64,000 bases of DNA, from NCBI GenBank assembly GCA_024695415.1, contig JAILIE010000065.1, positions 88,923-152,922 of the forward strand, read 5' to 3'. A model generated the notes under the pieces. That model did not search any database and was not told the DNA's origin. It was given only the letters and a program-made list of their open reading frames with translations. The DNA comes from Clostridiales bacterium. Lineage in GTDB: Bacteria > Bacillota > Clostridia > Christensenellales > Aristaeellaceae. The position numbers were made by a program, and so were the translations under genes. Position 1 is the first letter of the stretch; each line of letters starts with the position of its first letter. Positions 61,548 to 64,000 of this stretch are shown piece by piece.

Positions 61548-64000
61548 TTATTTCAGTGCGGGGGTCCAGTATCGCTGCTGGTAGATGTCCGTGATGCACC
61601 AGGTGACCAGGCAGTTATTGCCTTCGCTGACCGGCGTGTCCTCGATCATGATTTCATTCCCGAGGACGATCGGATCGCCGAGGCGGTAGCTGTCCCGGTA
61701 GTTTCCGTCGTAATCATAGAAATCGCACAGGAACTGGACCTTGTCGCCTTTTCCGATCCCGATCAGGTTCTTCGGCTCGGTATCCGGTACGGCGTCGCCG
61801 TATACCATCTGCGCGCCGGCGATGTATCCGTAGGGGTTCTCGTTGTCGAAGCACAGGATCAGGTTGACGCGGATACCGTTCAGCTCCGCGGGAACGTATC
61901 CGGTGATCACATAGTTTTCCCCGTCGTCGACGGTATTCAGCCAGTAATAGGCTACCGGCTGCCTGTCGATGGAAATCCAGTAACCGTCGAAATCATACAC
62001 CAGCGCGTTTCCGTCCGTCGTGTAGCGGGTGTCCATGCCCAGGTCGATGAATCCGGTTCCGTCATCCAGGAAAACATTCATCAGGACGCCGGTCGTCATT
62101 TCCCACTGTTCCCTGGAAATTTCAATCCGGCCGTTGTTCCAGACGAGCTGCGACGCGTCAAAATGGTTTTCGGAAATGTATTCCGCGGCGGTCTGCGCGG
62201 TCATTTCCCGGCCGAAGAACAGATCGGCCATGGATCCGGAGGAACTGCCGCCGAAAACGCCGCCCAGCAGGGACGTCAGGTCCCCGGATCCGTAGCTGGA
62301 ATAGGAGGAGCTTCCGCTTCCGAGCAGGCTGCCCATCAGTCCGGGAAGGGCGGAGGAGCTGCTGCCGTAGGAGCTGAGGTCCGTGCCGGCGGAAACCTGG
62401 CCGCTGACTTCCAGGCTGGCAAACTCCTGGATGCAGCGGGTATATTCCTCATCCATGCCGATGGCCTGGTAGGTGGACACCATCTTGGATACGTTGCTCG
62501 TCCGTTTATAGGGGAAATAGATGCTCAGGCCGTAGGCGTTGCTGATGCCGCCGCCGGTCCGGTTGTATTTGACGGCGCCCTGGATGGCCTTGGCCAGCTT
62601 CTTCCCTTCCTCCGTGCCCATGTTCTTCGCGAAATGCACCAGGTCGATCTGGTCAATGCGGGAGCTCTGGGCAAATTCCCGGGTCTTGCTCCGGGCGGTG
62701 GATACGGTCTTGTAATTCTTTTTCTGGATCAGTTCGTTCGTGTCGATGCTGAAGCTCTTCAGCTCCGCGGGAACCGTGGCTTCCAGTTCCGCCAGGTCCA
62801 CGACGCTGAGGGTGGTCGCCTGGCCGCGGCACTGCTTCGCGCAGACTTCCACAAAATCATCCGCGATGTTCTTACCGATTTCCACGGTGGACATGCTGGT
62901 GTTTTTGCCGAGCTTGGTCAGCCAGTTCGTATAATACCAGCCCACGCCGGGCTCCGTTTCCTCGCTGCCGACCATGTAGTCCGCGTACTGGCTGAGCATG
63001 ATACCGTTCTCGACGGTGGCCATCAGGCACGCGTCAAAGCCGATCATGTCGAACTTGACATTGCTGTTCTTCAGGGCGGTGTTGATGCCGGCCAGCGTCA
63101 TGGACTGGTTCCGGCCGTATTTCTCGTCGTACCCGTAACCGCTGACGGATCCGCCGCCGTGGTCCCACATGATCAGCATCATCCGGTCCGCCGGATAATT
63201 CTTCGCGCCGTATTCGATGAAGGACTGCAGCGTGGAGGGACTGGTCATGGACGCGGTGCCCATGTTCGACTCCAGGCAGGTCAGGTTCCCGCCCTGGATG
63301 CGGTAAATCTGGTTGCAGCTGCTGGAAATCACGTTGTTCCGCCAGCGGCTGCATCCGCCGGTATAGATCAGGATGTTCATTTTCTTCCCGATATCGGCGT
63401 TCAGCATCTCCTTGATATCCGCGGTGGCCATGCCGTTCTGGCTCTCCAGGTCGGTGCCGCACATATAGACCAGCAGCGTAATCGTGTCCTTTCCGCCGCC
63501 GGCGAGCGTGGTGAATTTATCCCTCGCCAGCGCGGAAACCGTATTGTCCGGCTCCGCCGTATTGTCCTCCAGGGTGGAGGTAAAATATCCGCCGGATGTG
63601 GAGCTGCCGCCCGTGATGGACGAAAGCAGGCTGCCGCCGGAAAAATCATAGGTGGAGCTGTTCCCGGAGGACAGGAAAGAGGACAGGAGGTTCGTCAGGT
63701 CGCTCCCGCCGGACTGGGTGACGTTCGTGACGGTCTGCAGCGTGTTCGTCAGCGTGTTTCCCGAGTCGCCCGAATCTCCGCCGCCCAGGAAACGGGAACC
63801 GAAGATCACCACGACCGCGGCGAGGATGATCAGCAGGATTTTGCTGCCGCCGCCGGAAGACCGCTGCGGTGTCTGGCTGTTTCCGGCCGCGCGGGACGAC
63901 TGCTGCGGCGCGGGCCGGGAGGAAGTCTGCTGCCCCTGGGTGCGCTGCGCGCCGTAGGTGGGCTGCGCCGGGCGCGGCCGGGTCGCGTAGCCGCTCTGGG
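61548..64000 (-). CDS. Membrane-anchored clostripain-type (C11) cysteine peptidase, N-terminus cut by window edge
   Basis: The frame continues upstream to 64000 without a start, giving at least 817 residues. A polar Gln/Pro-rich segment is followed by one transmembrane helix (KILLIILAAVVVIFG), so the catalytic part is outside the cell. Family C11 landmarks are LVYMCGTDLESQNG, the catalytic His in LIMWDHGGGSVSGYG, and the catalytic Cys in DMIGFDACLMATVE. A Gly/Ser-rich tract (SSSYSSYGSGDLTSLL) lies in the middle, followed by a further beta-rich region. The GTG at 63812 is not the true start. Confidence 0.88.
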   Translation of the reverse strand, partial: QSGYATRPRPAQPTYGAQRTQGQQTSSRPAPQQSSRAAGNSQTPQRSSGGGSKILLIILAAVVVIFGSRFLGGGDSGDSGNTLTNTLQTVTNVTQSGGSDLTNLLSSFLSSGNSSTYDFSGGSLLSSITGGSSTSGGYFTSTLEDNTAEPDNTVSALARDKFTTLAGGGKDTITLLVYMCGTDLESQNGMATADIKEMLNADIGKKMNILIYTGGCSRWRNNVISSSCNQIYRIQGGNLTCLESNMGTASMTSPSTLQSFIEYGAKNYPADRMMLIMWDHGGGSVSGYGYDEKYGRNQSMTLAGINTALKNSNVKFDMIGFDACLMATVENGIMLSQYADYMVGSEETEPGVGWYYTNWLTKLGKNTSMSTVEIGKNIADDFVEVCAKQCRGQATTLSVVDLAELEATVPAELKSFSIDTNELIQKKNYKTVSTARSKTREFAQSSRIDQIDLVHFAKNMGTEEGKKLAKAIQGAVKYNRTGGGISNAYGLSIYFPYKRTSNVSKMVSTYQAIGMDEEYTRCIQEFASLEVSGQVSAGTDLSSYGSSSSALPGLMGSLLGSGSSSYSSYGSGDLTSLLGGVFGGSSSGSMADLFFGREMTAQTAAEYISENHFDASQLVWNNGRIEISREQWEMTTGVLMNVFLDDGTGFIDLGMDTRYTTDGNALVYDFDGYWISIDRQPVAYYWLNTVDDGENYVITGYVPAELNGIRVNLILCFDNENPYGYIAGAQMVYGDAVPDTEPKNLIGIGKGDKVQFLCDFYDYDGNYRDSYRLGDPIVLGNEIMIEDTPVSEGNNCLVTWCITDIYQQRYWTPALK

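Overview
The window is about 60% GC and densely packed with ordinary bacterial core genes. It suggests a high-GC anaerobic Firmicute of the class Clostridia, probably a gut or rumen lineage (Christensenellales- or Aristaeella-like; this is inference). Evidence is pyruvate phosphate dikinase, split transketolase, a GH5 cellulase lipoprotein, a clostripain-type peptidase, RqcP, a YnbB-type lyase, and Firmicute gene orders (dxs-tlyA-nadK-argR-recN; miaB-ymcA-mutS-mutL-miaA-ynbB; spoVB-mazG-hup-rqcP). No phage, IS element, CRISPR array or defence island was seen.

Layout. 1-4.1 kb: a truncated secreted protein, tRNA-Leu, tmRNA with smpB, proA, a pseudouridine synthase and tRNA-Ser. 4.1-13.2 kb: GH5 cellulase (-), then trkA-trkH-spoVB-mazG, hup, and rqcP-ispDF (+). 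13.2-19.9 kb (-): a GH127-like protein, dusB and three unrecognised secreted proteins in one operon. 19.9-27.2 kb: a QueG-like protein and upp (-), lgt-serine hydrolase-recX (+), ppdK (-). 27.2-38.1 kb (-): pfkB, GNAT, hydrolase, a membrane Mur ligase, ddl, dxs, tlyA, then nadK-argR-recN. 38.2-41.8 kb (+): a glycerol-3-phosphate oxidation triad and yajC. 41.8-49.4 kb (-): a cysS operon with comEA-like and dnaX genes, a coiled-coil protein, a lipid kinase and split transketolase. 49.4-64 kb (-): ynbB, miaA, mutL, mutS, ymcA-like, miaB, rng-like, DUF2344, radical SAM, and a membrane-anchored C11 peptidase cut by the window end.

Functionally the window combines translation quality control (tmRNA/SmpB, RqcP), tRNA modification (MiaA, MiaB, DusB), mismatch repair (MutSL), DNA maintenance (RecN, RecX, DnaX), isoprenoid synthesis (Dxs, IspDF), cell-wall precursor synthesis (Ddl, MurF-like, a SpoVB flippase) and central carbon flux (PPDK, transketolase, PfkB, Glp-like triad). 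Promoters with near-consensus -35/-10 boxes and 16-18 bp spacers are frequent and helped to define operons.

No spectacular new system was identified. The best candidates for follow-up are a shortened RNase E/G protein with an altered 5'-sensor residue, a Mur ligase fused to about five membrane segments, the three-gene secreted cluster behind a GH127-like protein that seems to lack its catalytic cysteines, and an identical 8-bp element placed the same way after the -10 boxes of ppdK and the transketolase genes. Synteny gaps where sporulation genes usually lie hint at a non-sporulating lineage.
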